This document shows positions 17,815 to 26,766 of a stretch of DNA of 44,751 nucleotides, one piece after another. The notes beneath the pieces were generated by a model that was not told where the DNA came from, did not search any database, and saw only the letters and a list, made by a program, of their open reading frames with translations. How positions within the stretch are numbered: the first letter of the stretch is position 1; every line of letters begins with the position of its first letter. The translations under genes were made by a program, and so were the position numbers. The stretch comes from an uncultured Clostridia bacterium (lineage in GTDB: Bacteria > Bacillota > Clostridia > Christensenellales > Pumilibacteraceae), in contig CANDGE010000004.1 of the NCBI GenBank assembly GCA_947384195.1, forward strand, positions 1-44,751, written 5' to 3'.

Positions 17815-18836
17815 GCAAAGCGATCGATAAAATCAAAAGCTTTTTTCAAAACTCGGGCAAAGCAGTAAAAAACTTTTTCAATAAGCTCGGCGTGGCGCAC
17901 GCGAGCTGTATAGCTATGATCGCGGTGTCGGCTATTCTCGGCATTTCGCTCGTGGCTTGGGCGCAAACCGATATATCGGATGCCGACGTCGAGATCCGCG
18001 AGGCGACGGTGCTGTTCGGCGAATCGTCGCGCACCGAGTATTTGGCGGGCGAAACGATAGACCCCGCGGGCATTAAGCTGACGGGGAACGATAAAGTGTT
18101 CGAGAATGTTCAAATAACCTGCGATCTGTCGTCGGCAGGGCTCAAACGCGCGGAGATCAGCGTACAAGACGGCAACGTGTATTGGCGCGGATATTATGCC
18201 GTTACAGTGTATGCGATCAGGCATTACGAAGTCAAAAACATTCCGACGTCGTTTGAAACCGACGAGAACGGCAATCTTGCGGCGGACGGCATAGTTATTT
18301 GGGCGGATCTCAACGCCGCGCCGTCCGAGATCCCTACGGTTGCGGGACTCGATAATGTGGTCGAGCTTCCGTCCGCTATGTACGACGTAACGGTCAAAGC
18401 GAGCGACGAATTTGCGGGTGCGTATAATCTCGGCATTGCGTTCGGCGACAATAAGATCGACTATTTTTGTGTAGCGGTCAACGGTCAAATGCTTACGCTC
18501 GATTCGCGCGATCGGATACTCCCGCTTAAAAACACGTCCGGCGGAACGGAAACGCTTACATTGTACGTGACGCAGATAGAAACGAGCGGTAGCGACGGCA
18601 CTAACGGTGCGACAGGCGTTTACGTGTACACCGATGCGGACGGAAACGTTACGACATACGACTTCGATTTTTATCTCGACGGTTGGGCAAGTAATTTCCA
18701 CTCGGGCGATAACGAACAAGGGCTTACGGATAAATACGACGGCGCTACCGAAGGATATATTGCGGCGATCGGCGACGTGACATTCCGAGCCGACAAACTA
18801 CCGTGGCATAAAGCCATACTAAATTGGGATACGTGA
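17811..18836 (+). CDS. Membrane-anchored extracytoplasmic protein with Ig-like domain
   Basis: A 341-aa protein starting in an ATGA overlap at 17811. Residues 1-31 are basic and cytoplasmic, about 32-51 are one membrane helix (ASCIAMIAVSAILGISLVAWA), and the rest is extracytoplasmic. Residues about 58-130 look like a bacterial Ig-like domain of the kind with RTEYLAGETIDPAGIKLTG, followed by strands ending in YYAVTVYAI. The C-terminal 200 residues are beta-rich without a recognised family. It is a type II anchored protein, not a lipoprotein. It follows the GH3 and four-helix genes without a gap, so it may belong to the same surface complex. No catalytic motif was seen. Confidence 0.82.
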   Translation: MSKAIDKIKSFFQNSGKAVKNFFNKLGVAHASCIAMIAVSAILGISLVAWAQTDISDADVEIREATVLFGESSRTEYLAGETIDPAGIKLTGNDKVFENVQITCDLSSAGLKRAEISVQDGNVYWRGYYAVTVYAIRHYEVKNIPTSFETDENGNLAADGIVIWADLNAAPSEIPTVAGLDNVVELPSAMYDVTVKASDEFAGAYNLGIAFGDNKIDYFCVAVNGQMLTLDSRDRILPLKNTSGGTETLTLYVTQIETSGSDGTNGATGVYVYTDADGNVTTYDFDFYLDGWASNFHSGDNEQGLTDKYDGATEGYIAAIGDVTFRADKLPWHKAILNWDT

Positions 18837-18846
18837 TAGGTGGATC

Positions 18847-19524
18847 ATGATAAGCAAAAAAATCAAAGTAATGAGTGTAGTTATCGCGCTGGGCGCGACG
18901 GCGCTTGTCGGTTGTGCGACAAACGACGACAACGCAGCTAAAAAGAGCGAGCTGTTCGGCACATACACATATCAGGAAACATTGGGGCTCGGCGACAGTC
19001 GGTTGATCATTACGAGCGACACGACCAAGACGGGCGATCGCAAGTATATTTACAGTACCGTCGCGCCGCTCGAAAACATAGCGGATACGAACGTATCGTA
19101 CAATATGGATCAGCGGTTAAAGCTCAACCGCAATTATACATATAAATACGATTATACGATCACGCTTACCAATCCCGGGGATTGGGGTGCACAGTTTGCC
19201 AGGCTCGTCGTGTCGGTCACGGGAACGTTTGACTACCGCGGATCGGGCGACGGTATGTACAGCGTAATGTTGGGCGATCCTACGGGCGGGACCAAATCCA
19301 TTTATGCGTCCAACATAGGCGGTACGGGTATTTACGAATGGTCGATGCATAGCCGTCCCGATCTTGTAATGGATTATTCGGCGGTCGAACTTACGGAAAA
19401 TTTCGAGTATGACAAGCATGTCGCGGGACGCATCGTGCGCATAGACCGCAATGCAAAAACGTTGGGCGACGATATATTCGACGAATATATTCTCGACGAG
19501 TTTACCAAATACGGGAGCTATTGA
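18847..19524 (+). CDS. Small secreted lipoprotein, function unknown
   Basis: A 225-aa lipoprotein with signal ending LVGC (Cys23). The mature protein is beta-rich (YTYKYDYTITLTNPGDWGAQFARLV) and shows no known domain. The start is 10 bases after the previous stop, with GGTGGATC upstream. Position and size parallel the 209-aa lipoprotein at 9476, but sequence similarity by eye is too weak to call homology. It is one of three consecutive lipoproteins at the distal end of the GH3b operon. Confidence 0.82.
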   Translation: MISKKIKVMSVVIALGATALVGCATNDDNAAKKSELFGTYTYQETLGLGDSRLIITSDTTKTGDRKYIYSTVAPLENIADTNVSYNMDQRLKLNRNYTYKYDYTITLTNPGDWGAQFARLVVSVTGTFDYRGSGDGMYSVMLGDPTGGTKSIYASNIGGTGIYEWSMHSRPDLVMDYSAVELTENFEYDKHVAGRIVRIDRNAKTLGDDIFDEYILDEFTKYGSY

Positions 19525-19529
19525 TCGGA

Positions 19530-21497
19530 ATGATAAAAGTCGGTAAGTTGTTGCTTGCGGCGAGTTGCGCGGTGCTCGCGGCTGCGGCTTGCGGATGCGC
19601 GTCGAATGATGCGGGCAAAGACAAGACGCAAAGTATAAACGACGTTAAGATAGAATACAGCACGGACGGCGCGACCACCACGCTCAACTGGGGCAAGGTC
19701 GACGGCGTTAAGTTTTCGGTATACCGAGCGGATACTCGATACGGCAAGTCTAAGCTATTGCAAGAGAACATAACTTCGGGCGGCTTTGTCGACGAGTTCC
19801 GTTACGGATATTATCGGGTGACGGCGCGTGACGAATTCGGTAAAAAACTACGCACATTCGACACCGTGAGCGAGGAGATCGATATGTTCGGCGACGGAGT
19901 GTATGTGATCTCGCCCGATGACGGCGTAGACGGAGTAAACGCTGTTCTCGACGATCTCAACGGCAAACAGTTTTCTTCCGAGTTTTCGCCCGATAGATAC
20001 GCCGTGCTGTTCAAACAAGGCGAATACGACGACAAGATCGTTTTGCGCCCGGGATATTACACAACATATTCGGGGCTCGGGACTTCGCCCGACGACGTAA
20101 AAATCCGATCGCTCGTAAACCCCAATCGCGAAAGTCCGATAAACAATGCGCTCATCAATTTTTGGCGCGGCGTCGAAAACATGACGTTTACGTCGGACAG
20201 CAAGTGGGCGGTGTCGCAAGGCACGTTCCTGCGCAGGGTCAACGTAAACGGCAGGCTCGATCTGCACGACGTCGGCGGATATGCGAGCGGCGGCTTTATC
20301 GCCGACAGCAAGATATCCGGTACGGTGGAAGGCGGATCGCAGCAACAATGGCTTATGTATAACAGCGAAATGCAAGGCTGGGGCGGTAACGTTTGGAATA
20401 TGTGCTTTTCCGGTACGACAAATGCGCCCACAGGCACGTATCCCAACGAAAAGTACACCGTGCGCGAAAATACCCCGATAGCGCGATCCAAGCCGTATCT
20501 CGTGTTTACGGACGATGGCTACAAGCTTGCGGTGCCGAATGTTCGTACCGACGTATCGGGAGCGAAAGAGCAACAAGTCGAATATCTCGACGACGACGAG
20601 CTGTATTTTGCGCGTGCAGACCGCGACGACGCGGATACGATAAACGCCGCGCTCGATAAAGGGCTCGACATCGTGTTTACGCCCGGCATATACTCGCTCG
20701 ACAAACCGATAGAAGTCAAGCGCGACGGAACGGTCATATTCGGACTGGGACTTGCAACGCTCGTAGCCGACAATCCCGTCGGGTGTATGAGCGTGACGGG
20801 CGGCGGAGTGACGGTAGCGGGGTTGCTGTTTGAAGCGGGTGCAAGAAGCGATACTCTTATGGCATTGATCGGTTCGGCGGGATCGGCGTACATACACGAC
20901 ACGTTCTTCCGCGTAGGCGGGGCGTCCGATGAGAACACGCGAGTAAATACCTGTCTCGACGTCGCCCAAAACGGAACGTATCTTAATAATGTTTGGATTT
21001 GGCGCGCGGATCACGGTTCGGGAGTCGGTTGGGATAAAAACGTCGGCATGATCGGTCTTTCGGTTTCCGCAGACAACGTGATCGCGGACGGATTGTTTTC
21101 CGAGCACTTTCTCAACAACAACGTGTTGTGGAATGGCAACGGCGGCAAAGTGTTCTTTTATCAAAGCGAAGTCGCATACGACGTGCCGAGCAACGAATCA
21201 TGGCAAAACGGCGACCGCAAAGGCTATCCGTCTTTCGAGGTCGGCGCACAGGTCATGAGCTTTGAAGGCAAGGGCATGGGCGTATATACCAACTTCCGCA
21301 ACGATTCGATAACGCTCGATTGCGCAGTGCGCGTGCCTGACGCGGAAGGCGTAACGGTCGAGCATTTGTGCGCTGTGGCTATTTCGGGCGGAACGATCGA
21401 ACATATAATCAACGATTTCGGCGGATCGGTAAAAAACGATCCCGACGATACCAATATCAAATTCGTCAACTTATACTCCAACGGGAATGGTGAATAA
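19530..21497 (+). CDS. Right-handed beta-helix lipoprotein with N-terminal Fn3-like domain
   Basis: A 655-aa predicted lipoprotein (signal with AAAC, Cys21). Residues about 38-110 form an Fn3-like domain (TTTLNWGKVDGVKFSVYRA, then GYYRVTARDEFG). The remainder resembles a secreted family with a duplicated pectate-lyase-like beta-helix, often labelled adenylyl cyclase or coagulation-factor-5/8 protein in actinobacteria. Matching segments include RYAVLFKQGEYDDKIVLRPG, NFWRGVENM, ASGGFIADSKI, GSQQQWL, GLGLATLVADN, DTFFRVGGA and WIWRADHGSGVGWDKN. The architecture recalls GH55-type double beta-helix enzymes, but the activity is not established here, and the cyclase label is almost certainly wrong for an extracytoplasmic protein. 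The ATG at 19530 is preferred over an in-frame TTG at 19521; neither has a perfect ribosome site. Confidence 0.78.
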   Translation: MIKVGKLLLAASCAVLAAAACGCASNDAGKDKTQSINDVKIEYSTDGATTTLNWGKVDGVKFSVYRADTRYGKSKLLQENITSGGFVDEFRYGYYRVTARDEFGKKLRTFDTVSEEIDMFGDGVYVISPDDGVDGVNAVLDDLNGKQFSSEFSPDRYAVLFKQGEYDDKIVLRPGYYTTYSGLGTSPDDVKIRSLVNPNRESPINNALINFWRGVENMTFTSDSKWAVSQGTFLRRVNVNGRLDLHDVGGYASGGFIADSKISGTVEGGSQQQWLMYNSEMQGWGGNVWNMCFSGTTNAPTGTYPNEKYTVRENTPIARSKPYLVFTDDGYKLAVPNVRTDVSGAKEQQVEYLDDDELYFARADRDDADTINAALDKGLDIVFTPGIYSLDKPIEVKRDGTVIFGLGLATLVADNPVGCMSVTGGGVTVAGLLFEAGARSDTLMALIGSAGSAYIHDTFFRVGGASDENTRVNTCLDVAQNGTYLNNVWIWRADHGSGVGWDKNVGMIGLSVSADNVIADGLFSEHFLNNNVLWNGNGGKVFFYQSEVAYDVPSNESWQNGDRKGYPSFEVGAQVMSFEGKGMGVYTNFRNDSITLDCAVRVPDAEGVTVEHLCAVAISGGTIEHIINDFGGSVKNDPDDTNIKFVNLYSNGNGE

Positions 21498-21498
21498 T

Positions 21499-24400
21499 AT
21501 GAAAAACATCAAAAAATTTTTGCTAAGCGTTTTCGCGGTAGCGGTCGCCGTATCGGCATTCGCATTTGTCGCGTGCAACGACGGCGGCGGGCAAGGCGAC
21601 GGGGCGGACAACGCCGCGACGATCGGCATAGAGCTTGTGACCGTCAATGCGCGAACTACGTTTGAGCTCGGCGAATCGTTCACTTGTGCCGGACTTCAAG
21701 TAAATGCTACTACGTCCGACGGCGGGAAACGGCCGATATTTGCCGAGGACTGCGAGATGACCGCGCCCGACATGTCGACGCGCGGGATCAAGTCTGTGGA
21801 AATCAAGTACGGCGAGTTTTCCGCGTCGTATGACATACTCGTACGCGAGATAAAAGATCTGCATGTCGATATTTCCGACGTGGCGGTGGACTTTTTGCCG
21901 AACGCCGAGTTTTCGTACGACGGCATTAAGGTATTCGCCGAATACTACGATATTGCGGAGCGGGAGATCGTAAACGGTTTTACGATCACCGTGCCCGATA
22001 TGACAACTATGGGCGAAAAAACGGTCACGGTGCAGTATCTCGGCAAAAAGTACGAATACAAGATCATGGTCAATGTCGAGATGCACGTCGAGCTCGTCGC
22101 CGCGCATATGTACGAGTCGAACGGGAAAGTCGTATTCGACGTCAGCGGTAAGATCGAAAACTATATCGGCGACAAATCGGATATAGGGCTTGATATTCAA
22201 CGCATATCGACCGACCGTCGTATCGCGATCCCGTCTGCCGTCGTGATGAGCGATAACGGCGAATTCACGATCACGGGCAATTTGACCGATAGCTATATCA
22301 CATCGAGCGGCGATTATATGATACACTTGTTTGTGCGCCGTAAGTCATATGATATTTGCGATCTCGCCACCGACATAGACGATTCGTTGACTGTCGACGG
22401 AATAGCTTGGTCTATGAAGTCCGAAGCGTACTTTAAAGATAATCCGATGAAGTTCGCGGTGGTGCGTGCGCGCAGCGGAGGCGACGAGATCTTCAAGCAT
22501 ACTCTCACGAACTTGTCTTTGTGCGAATCGGACGGTAAAGCTTATATCGAATTTACGGGCACATATAGCGGTTCGCCTTTGCTCGGCGACTTCGCCGCGA
22601 TATACATCGATTTTGAAACCAATCCCAACGAGTTCGGCAGCGGCGATTGGGGCGTCAGAGCGAGACCCGATCTCGAAGTCGTATCGATAGGGAACGGCGC
22701 GTTCGTGCTCCGCACCTGCGTAAGCGACTTGGCTGTCATGTCGTACAATTTGCACTTCGGCGGCGAGTCGGGAGATGTCAATATCGTTCGGGACGAACAA
22801 ATACTTACGATAGGAGGCAAAACGTACAGGCTTGTTTGCAACGGTACGAATTTCTGGGGCGGATCGGGCTTGCACGTCAGAACGGCGGGAGATCCGTCCG
22901 CGCTCATGCACGTTGCGGCAAAAAAGGCGACGTGTACGGAACAAGGCAACAGTGAGTATTGGACGGACGGAGCCAAGTACTATTCCGACGCCGAAGGAAC
23001 AAACGAGGTCGATTACGACACGCTCGTGATCGCTGCCGTCGGGCATGCCGCCGCTACGGAGTGGACAACGGGCGAAGGAAAGCATTGGCACGAATGCCCG
23101 ATTTGCAACACCGTATTGGACGAAAAAGTCGATCATACCCCCGGCGAGTGGATCGTAGACGAGGCAACCGACAGCCATAGCAGATATTGCGCGGTTTGCG
23201 AGAAGTTCGCGGTAGAAGTGACCGAACACACGTTTACTTGGATCGTAGACACGCCCGCTACGGACGACACCGACGGTGTTCGTCATCAGGAATGCGTATG
23301 CGGCGTAAAGCGCAATGAAGGTACGGCGATCCCCGCGCTCGGCAAAACGATCCATCACGAAGCGAGCGAAGCGACGTGTACCGAAAACGGTAATATAGAA
23401 TATTGGGAAAAGGGCGGTAAGTGCTATACCGATGCCGCATTCAAAAACGAGATCGATCAAGCGGATACGGTAATCCCCGCGTTCGGGCACAAGTTCGATA
23501 AATTCGTATATGAGTCGGATAAGTTCTATAAGATTTGTTCCAATAATGCGGCGCATAAGGTGGAAATAGACGTAAGCGGTAAGAACATCACCGTAAACGG
23601 CACAACGTTTACTGTGAACGATTGCGCTTCCGAAGACATCGGCATTGTTTACGACGCGCTGAACGAAGTATTTACCGTAGATATTGCGGCGTTGCGGTTC
23701 GAGAACGATGCAAAAGCTCTCGTATTGAACGCAACCGCGAATACGTCGCTTAACGTGACCGCCGCTACTACTCTCGACTCATTGACGTTTACGAGCGATA
23801 ACGGCAGATCGCTTTATATCCGCGGTTCGGCAAAGCTTACGATATCGGGCGCAGTCGACACGGGCTCGGATCCGCTCGTCATCGAATGCGATACGGATAT
23901 TTTAAGCACGGTAAGCTCGGTGAACGATCTTACGATCGGCAATGCCGAAAACAGCGTTCAGCCCACTGTCGCGATAATGTCTGTCGCAAACGGCGAGGGT
24001 ATAAACAGTTCCGAAACCGCAGACTTGACGTTGCGCGTTTTGAGCGGCAAATTGACTATCGCGCAATCGGGCTCGGGCAACTGCGGCATATCATTGCACA
24101 GGCAGGGCGATACCGTTACCGTAGGCGAGCACGGCACACTCGAAATCAAAGGCTTCGGCGTGGCTATCGTTAACTGGAAAGTTATGTCAGTTGTCACCGT
24201 GAGCGGCGTGTTGTCGGCCAACGGCAGCGACGGATCAGGCGCGCTCAATAAACTTAACTTTAATATCACGGGAACCGTAACCGTTACGAGCAGCACTTAC
24301 GCATTTAACGATTGTACGGTCGCCGTGACCGACGGCGGCAGTTTGACCGCATCGGGTAGCAACGCATTTTTTGGATGCACGATCACGGTCAACAACGGTG

Positions 24401-24864
24401 TTTTGAATGCCGACGGTAAATCGGACGCGATCAAAAATACGCACTTGACGATCGGCGATAACGGCAATGTGACCGTGAAAGGCGAAAAGGGTATCGGCGG
24501 CGATCCCGGGAAGGGCAGTGTAAAGATAAACGGAGAAAACGCAGTGCTCCGCGTAACTACCACCGTATGGGGCACCGAAAACGTCGGCGTTACGTTCATA
24601 AAAGGCGAAGCCCACTTCACATTGGAAGGCGACGGTGTGCCGGGATTTGATATGGCGGCGTTTAGCGGGTCGACAAATCTCGATATTTCCGCAGGCTTTA
24701 AGCTGTATGTCACGCATTATCATAAGATCGTAAACTTCTTCGGCAATCCTTGTAACGTCAATATCGCAAACGGAACGATATACGCAAAAGATATAGCGAA
24801 GTTAAACGAAGATACTTTTATTTCTTCCGAAATGATAGCAGAGGAAAGCGAGCAAAAGAAATAA
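21499..24864 (+). CDS. Large mosaic surface lipoprotein (Ig-like domains, His/Cys repeats, beta-solenoid-like C-terminus)
   Basis: A 1121-aa lipoprotein with signal ending FVAC (Cys26). Residues about 40-200 hold two bacterial Ig-like domains (ELGESFTCAGLQVNATTSDGG, and PNAEFSYDGIKVFAEY). About 200-470 is an unrecognised beta-rich region. About 475-680 contains surface repeats of the type HxAxxATCTExGNxEYW, with CPICN, CAVCEKF and CVCGVKR motifs that recall small metal-binding knuckles. The last 400 residues are repetitive short strands (LTISGAV, LTIAQSG, VTVSGVL, LTASGSN), suggesting a beta-solenoid. An in-frame ATG at 21487 would overlap the previous stop; the ATG at 21499, one base after it, is preferred. 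It is the last gene of the operon. Likely an adhesive or scaffold protein (inference). Confidence 0.82.
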   Translation: MKNIKKFLLSVFAVAVAVSAFAFVACNDGGGQGDGADNAATIGIELVTVNARTTFELGESFTCAGLQVNATTSDGGKRPIFAEDCEMTAPDMSTRGIKSVEIKYGEFSASYDILVREIKDLHVDISDVAVDFLPNAEFSYDGIKVFAEYYDIAEREIVNGFTITVPDMTTMGEKTVTVQYLGKKYEYKIMVNVEMHVELVAAHMYESNGKVVFDVSGKIENYIGDKSDIGLDIQRISTDRRIAIPSAVVMSDNGEFTITGNLTDSYITSSGDYMIHLFVRRKSYDICDLATDIDDSLTVDGIAWSMKSEAYFKDNPMKFAVVRARSGGDEIFKHTLTNLSLCESDGKAYIEFTGTYSGSPLLGDFAAIYIDFETNPNEFGSGDWGVRARPDLEVVSIGNGAFVLRTCVSDLAVMSYNLHFGGESGDVNIVRDEQILTIGGKTYRLVCNGTNFWGGSGLHVRTAGDPSALMHVAAKKATCTEQGNSEYWTDGAKYYSDAEGTNEVDYDTLVIAAVGHAAATEWTTGEGKHWHECPICNTVLDEKVDHTPGEWIVDEATDSHSRYCAVCEKFAVEVTEHTFTWIVDTPATDDTDGVRHQECVCGVKRNEGTAIPALGKTIHHEASEATCTENGNIEYWEKGGKCYTDAAFKNEIDQADTVIPAFGHKFDKFVYESDKFYKICSNNAAHKVEIDVSGKNITVNGTTFTVNDCASEDIGIVYDALNEVFTVDIAALRFENDAKALVLNATANTSLNVTAATTLDSLTFTSDNGRSLYIRGSAKLTISGAVDTGSDPLVIECDTDILSTVSSVNDLTIGNAENSVQPTVAIMSVANGEGINSSETADLTLRVLSGKLTIAQSGSGNCGISLHRQGDTVTVGEHGTLEIKGFGVAIVNWKVMSVVTVSGVLSANGSDGSGALNKLNFNITGTVTVTSSTYAFNDCTVAVTDGGSLTASGSNAFFGCTITVNNGVLNADGKSDAIKNTHLTIGDNGNVTVKGEKGIGGDPGKGSVKINGENAVLRVTTTVWGTENVGVTFIKGEAHFTLEGDGVPGFDMAAFSGSTNLDISAGFKLYVTHYHKIVNFFGNPCNVNIANGTIYAKDIAKLNEDTFISSEMIAEESEQKK

Positions 24865-24895
24865 TAGGGCTTTTCCTTCCATAATACTCCCATGT

Positions 24896-24924
24896 AAAAA
24901 CCCGAGCGTAAAGCTCGGGTTTTT
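24896..24924 (+). terminator. Terminator of the GH3b operon
   Basis: A 12-bp stem: AAAAACCCGAGC (24896-24907) pairs with GCTCGGGTTTTT (24913-24924) around a five-base loop. The open frame of the GH3 relic begins on its last T, so the relic has no room for its own promoter or ribosome site. Confidence 0.9.
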
Positions 24925-25909
24925 GGACGATCCCGCGCACTACGCTTACGACGCCAAGATAAAGGCGGCGTTGTGGATAGGCGCGCCGGGGGCGAGCGGG
25001 CTTAACGCGCTCGGCAGGATACTTACGGGCGCGGTCGACCCGAGCGGTCGGCTCGTCGATACGTACGCCCGCGACTTCAAGCTCGATCCTATGTGGTACA
25101 ACTTCGGCAATTATCTCGCCGCCGACGGCACGCCGTACAGCGGCTGGTACGCGCCCGCAATGAATCTGCACCGCAATCAGTTTGCGGGACGCAACTTCGA
25201 GTATTACAGCGAGGACGGATGTCTTTCGGGGCTCATGGCGGCGCAGGTCGTGACGGGCGCGAGCGAAAAGGGCGTGTATACGTTTATGAAGCACTTTGCG
25301 CTCAACGATCAGGAGACCGACCGCGACACATGCAACGGGTTGTTGACGTGGGCTAACGAGCAAGCAATGCGCGAAACGTATTTCAAGCCGTTCGAGTTGT
25401 GCGTGCAAACGGACAAGGCGACTGCGGTCATGAGCAGCTTCAACCGTATCGGCACGGTCTGGGCGGGCGGCGACTACCGCTTGCTCACCGAGCTGTTGCG
25501 CGACGAATGGGGCTTTCGCGGCATGGTGATAACCGACTTCAACGTCAATGCGTATATGGACGCCGACCAAATGATTCGCGCGGGCGGCGACCTTAACCTG
25601 ATAGGCGACAAACCGCCCAAAAAGATCTCGTCGGCGACGGGGCTTGCGGCGGTGCGTCGCGCGGCTAAAAACATACTATACACAGTCGCCAACAGCAACG
25701 CCATGAACGGGCGCGGCGACGGCGTGGTATGGGGATACGCCATTCCCGTTTGGGAGATATGGGTCATAATCGTTTGTGTCGCGTTTGGCTTGGACACGGC
25801 GGCGATAGGTGTTTTCACCTTTATCCCGTACGATCCCGACCGCAAAAAAACGTCGGGCAAAACGCTCGACGAGCTTATGGAAAATAACGAACAAGGAGAT
25901 ATATTATGA
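24923..25909 (+). pseudogene. GH3 relic: 5' truncated and internally deleted (paralogue c)
   Basis: A frame of 328 codons homologous to the GH3 at 35726 but missing most of it. It opens directly in the GH3 C-domain (AALWIGAPGASGLNALGRIL, then SGRLVDTYA) without an N-terminal helix or acid/base region. After FGNYLAADGTP it jumps into the barrel at YSGWYAPAMNLHRNQFAGRN. Compared with the paralogue, about 430 residues are absent here, including the Fn3-like domain and half of the barrel, yet the frame is kept. Downstream, the KHF motif, GFRGMVITD (former nucleophile Asp205), the C-terminal helix and the charged tail are intact. The frame starts with TTG on the last base of a terminator stem, with no ribosome site. 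It is unlikely to make an active enzyme. Confidence 0.85.
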
Positions 25910-26571
25910 AACACAGCAAAACACTCGCCGCGGCGCTTGCCGCGACATGCGCTCTTCCGCTCGCGCTTTGCGCTTGCGGCACTACGCCCGAGCCGAGCGA
26001 TGGCGACAACGTCGTATTGGGCGACGGCATGAAGCAGTACGTGCTCGAAGCGGAATATACGCCGCTTGCGGGCAAGATAGGCGGCGCGCAGTCGGGCAGT
26101 GCGAGCGGCTACGACCTTATCTTGCAGTCCGATGCGGACGGCGTGAGCAACGGCTACTTCGTTCACAATATCCACATGACCGATTGCACGCTCGAATTCG
26201 AGTTTACCGCCGAGCGCGCGGGCACGGCGGCGTTATACGTGCGCTTGCTGTCGCAATGGGGCGACACAACGTTCACGCCGCAAAACTTCGGTATAGTGCT
26301 CAACGACAAGGAGATAACGTATACGGGCTTGCTCGTTCAGGGCTCGTCCGACGACGCGCCAAAATTCGCCGATAAGATAGTCACGCAAAAGGCGGAGATA
26401 GTCAAGGGTAAAAACATGCTTAAATTGATAGTGCGCGAAAACACGCTCAACTCGTATACTCATTCTACGGGCGCGCCCGCGATCGACTGCGTCAAGATAG
26501 TCACCGACGCGGGCATAACGTGGGAGCCCATCACCGAAAATCTCGATCACGTCGGCAAGATAGAGGCTTAG
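25906..26571 (+). CDS. Lipoprotein with CBM6/CBM35-like carbohydrate-binding domain
   Basis: A 221-aa lipoprotein with signal ending LCAC (Cys24) and a Thr/Pro/Glu linker. The mature domain starts YVLEAEYTPLAG and continues with a jelly-roll pattern (NGYFVHNIHMTDCTLEFEFTAERAGTAALYVRLL), ending AIDCVKIVTDAG. This matches the CBM6/CBM35 pattern of an initial EAE strand and a final D-x-I/V strand. Its ATGA overlaps the stop of the GH3 relic, with AAGGAGATATATT upstream, so it was once co-translated with that enzyme. No promoter is visible between the terminator at 24896 and this gene, so its present expression is uncertain. A related lipoprotein (34897) accompanies the intact paralogue. Confidence 0.8.
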   Translation: MKHSKTLAAALAATCALPLALCACGTTPEPSDGDNVVLGDGMKQYVLEAEYTPLAGKIGGAQSGSASGYDLILQSDADGVSNGYFVHNIHMTDCTLEFEFTAERAGTAALYVRLLSQWGDTTFTPQNFGIVLNDKEITYTGLLVQGSSDDAPKFADKIVTQKAEIVKGKNMLKLIVRENTLNSYTHSTGAPAIDCVKIVTDAGITWEPITENLDHVGKIEA

Positions 26572-26625
26572 TTTACACAAAATTCCGCCAATGCGATAAA
26601 AAACGAAAGAGATACGGTTTTCCAA

Positions 26626-26645
26626 AAAAAGGGCCGTGCCTTTTT
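26626..26645 (+). terminator. Weak terminator-like hairpin after the CBM-like lipoprotein
   Basis: AAAAAGG (26626-26632) pairs with CCTTTTT (26639-26645) around GCCGTG. The stem is A/T-rich and short, so the call is tentative; it is the only candidate between 26571 and the promoter at 26713. Confidence 0.3.
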
Positions 26646-26712
26646 CGGTGCGCGAAAAAAAGTTCGCCGCGTTTAACGTGTACGTAAAAATCGACGGTTC
26701 GATCGCTATCGC

Positions 26713-26741
26713 TCGAAAAAATATTATTTTCGTGATATAAT
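26713..26741 (+). promoter_or_regulatory. Promoter of the esterase gene
   Basis: TCGAAA at 26713-26718, a 17-bp spacer and TATAAT at 26736-26741. The perfect -10 overlaps an in-frame ATG at 26740, which therefore cannot be the start. Confidence 0.65.
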
Positions 26742-26766
26742 GGAAAAAAGGATACGGGGCGCTATC

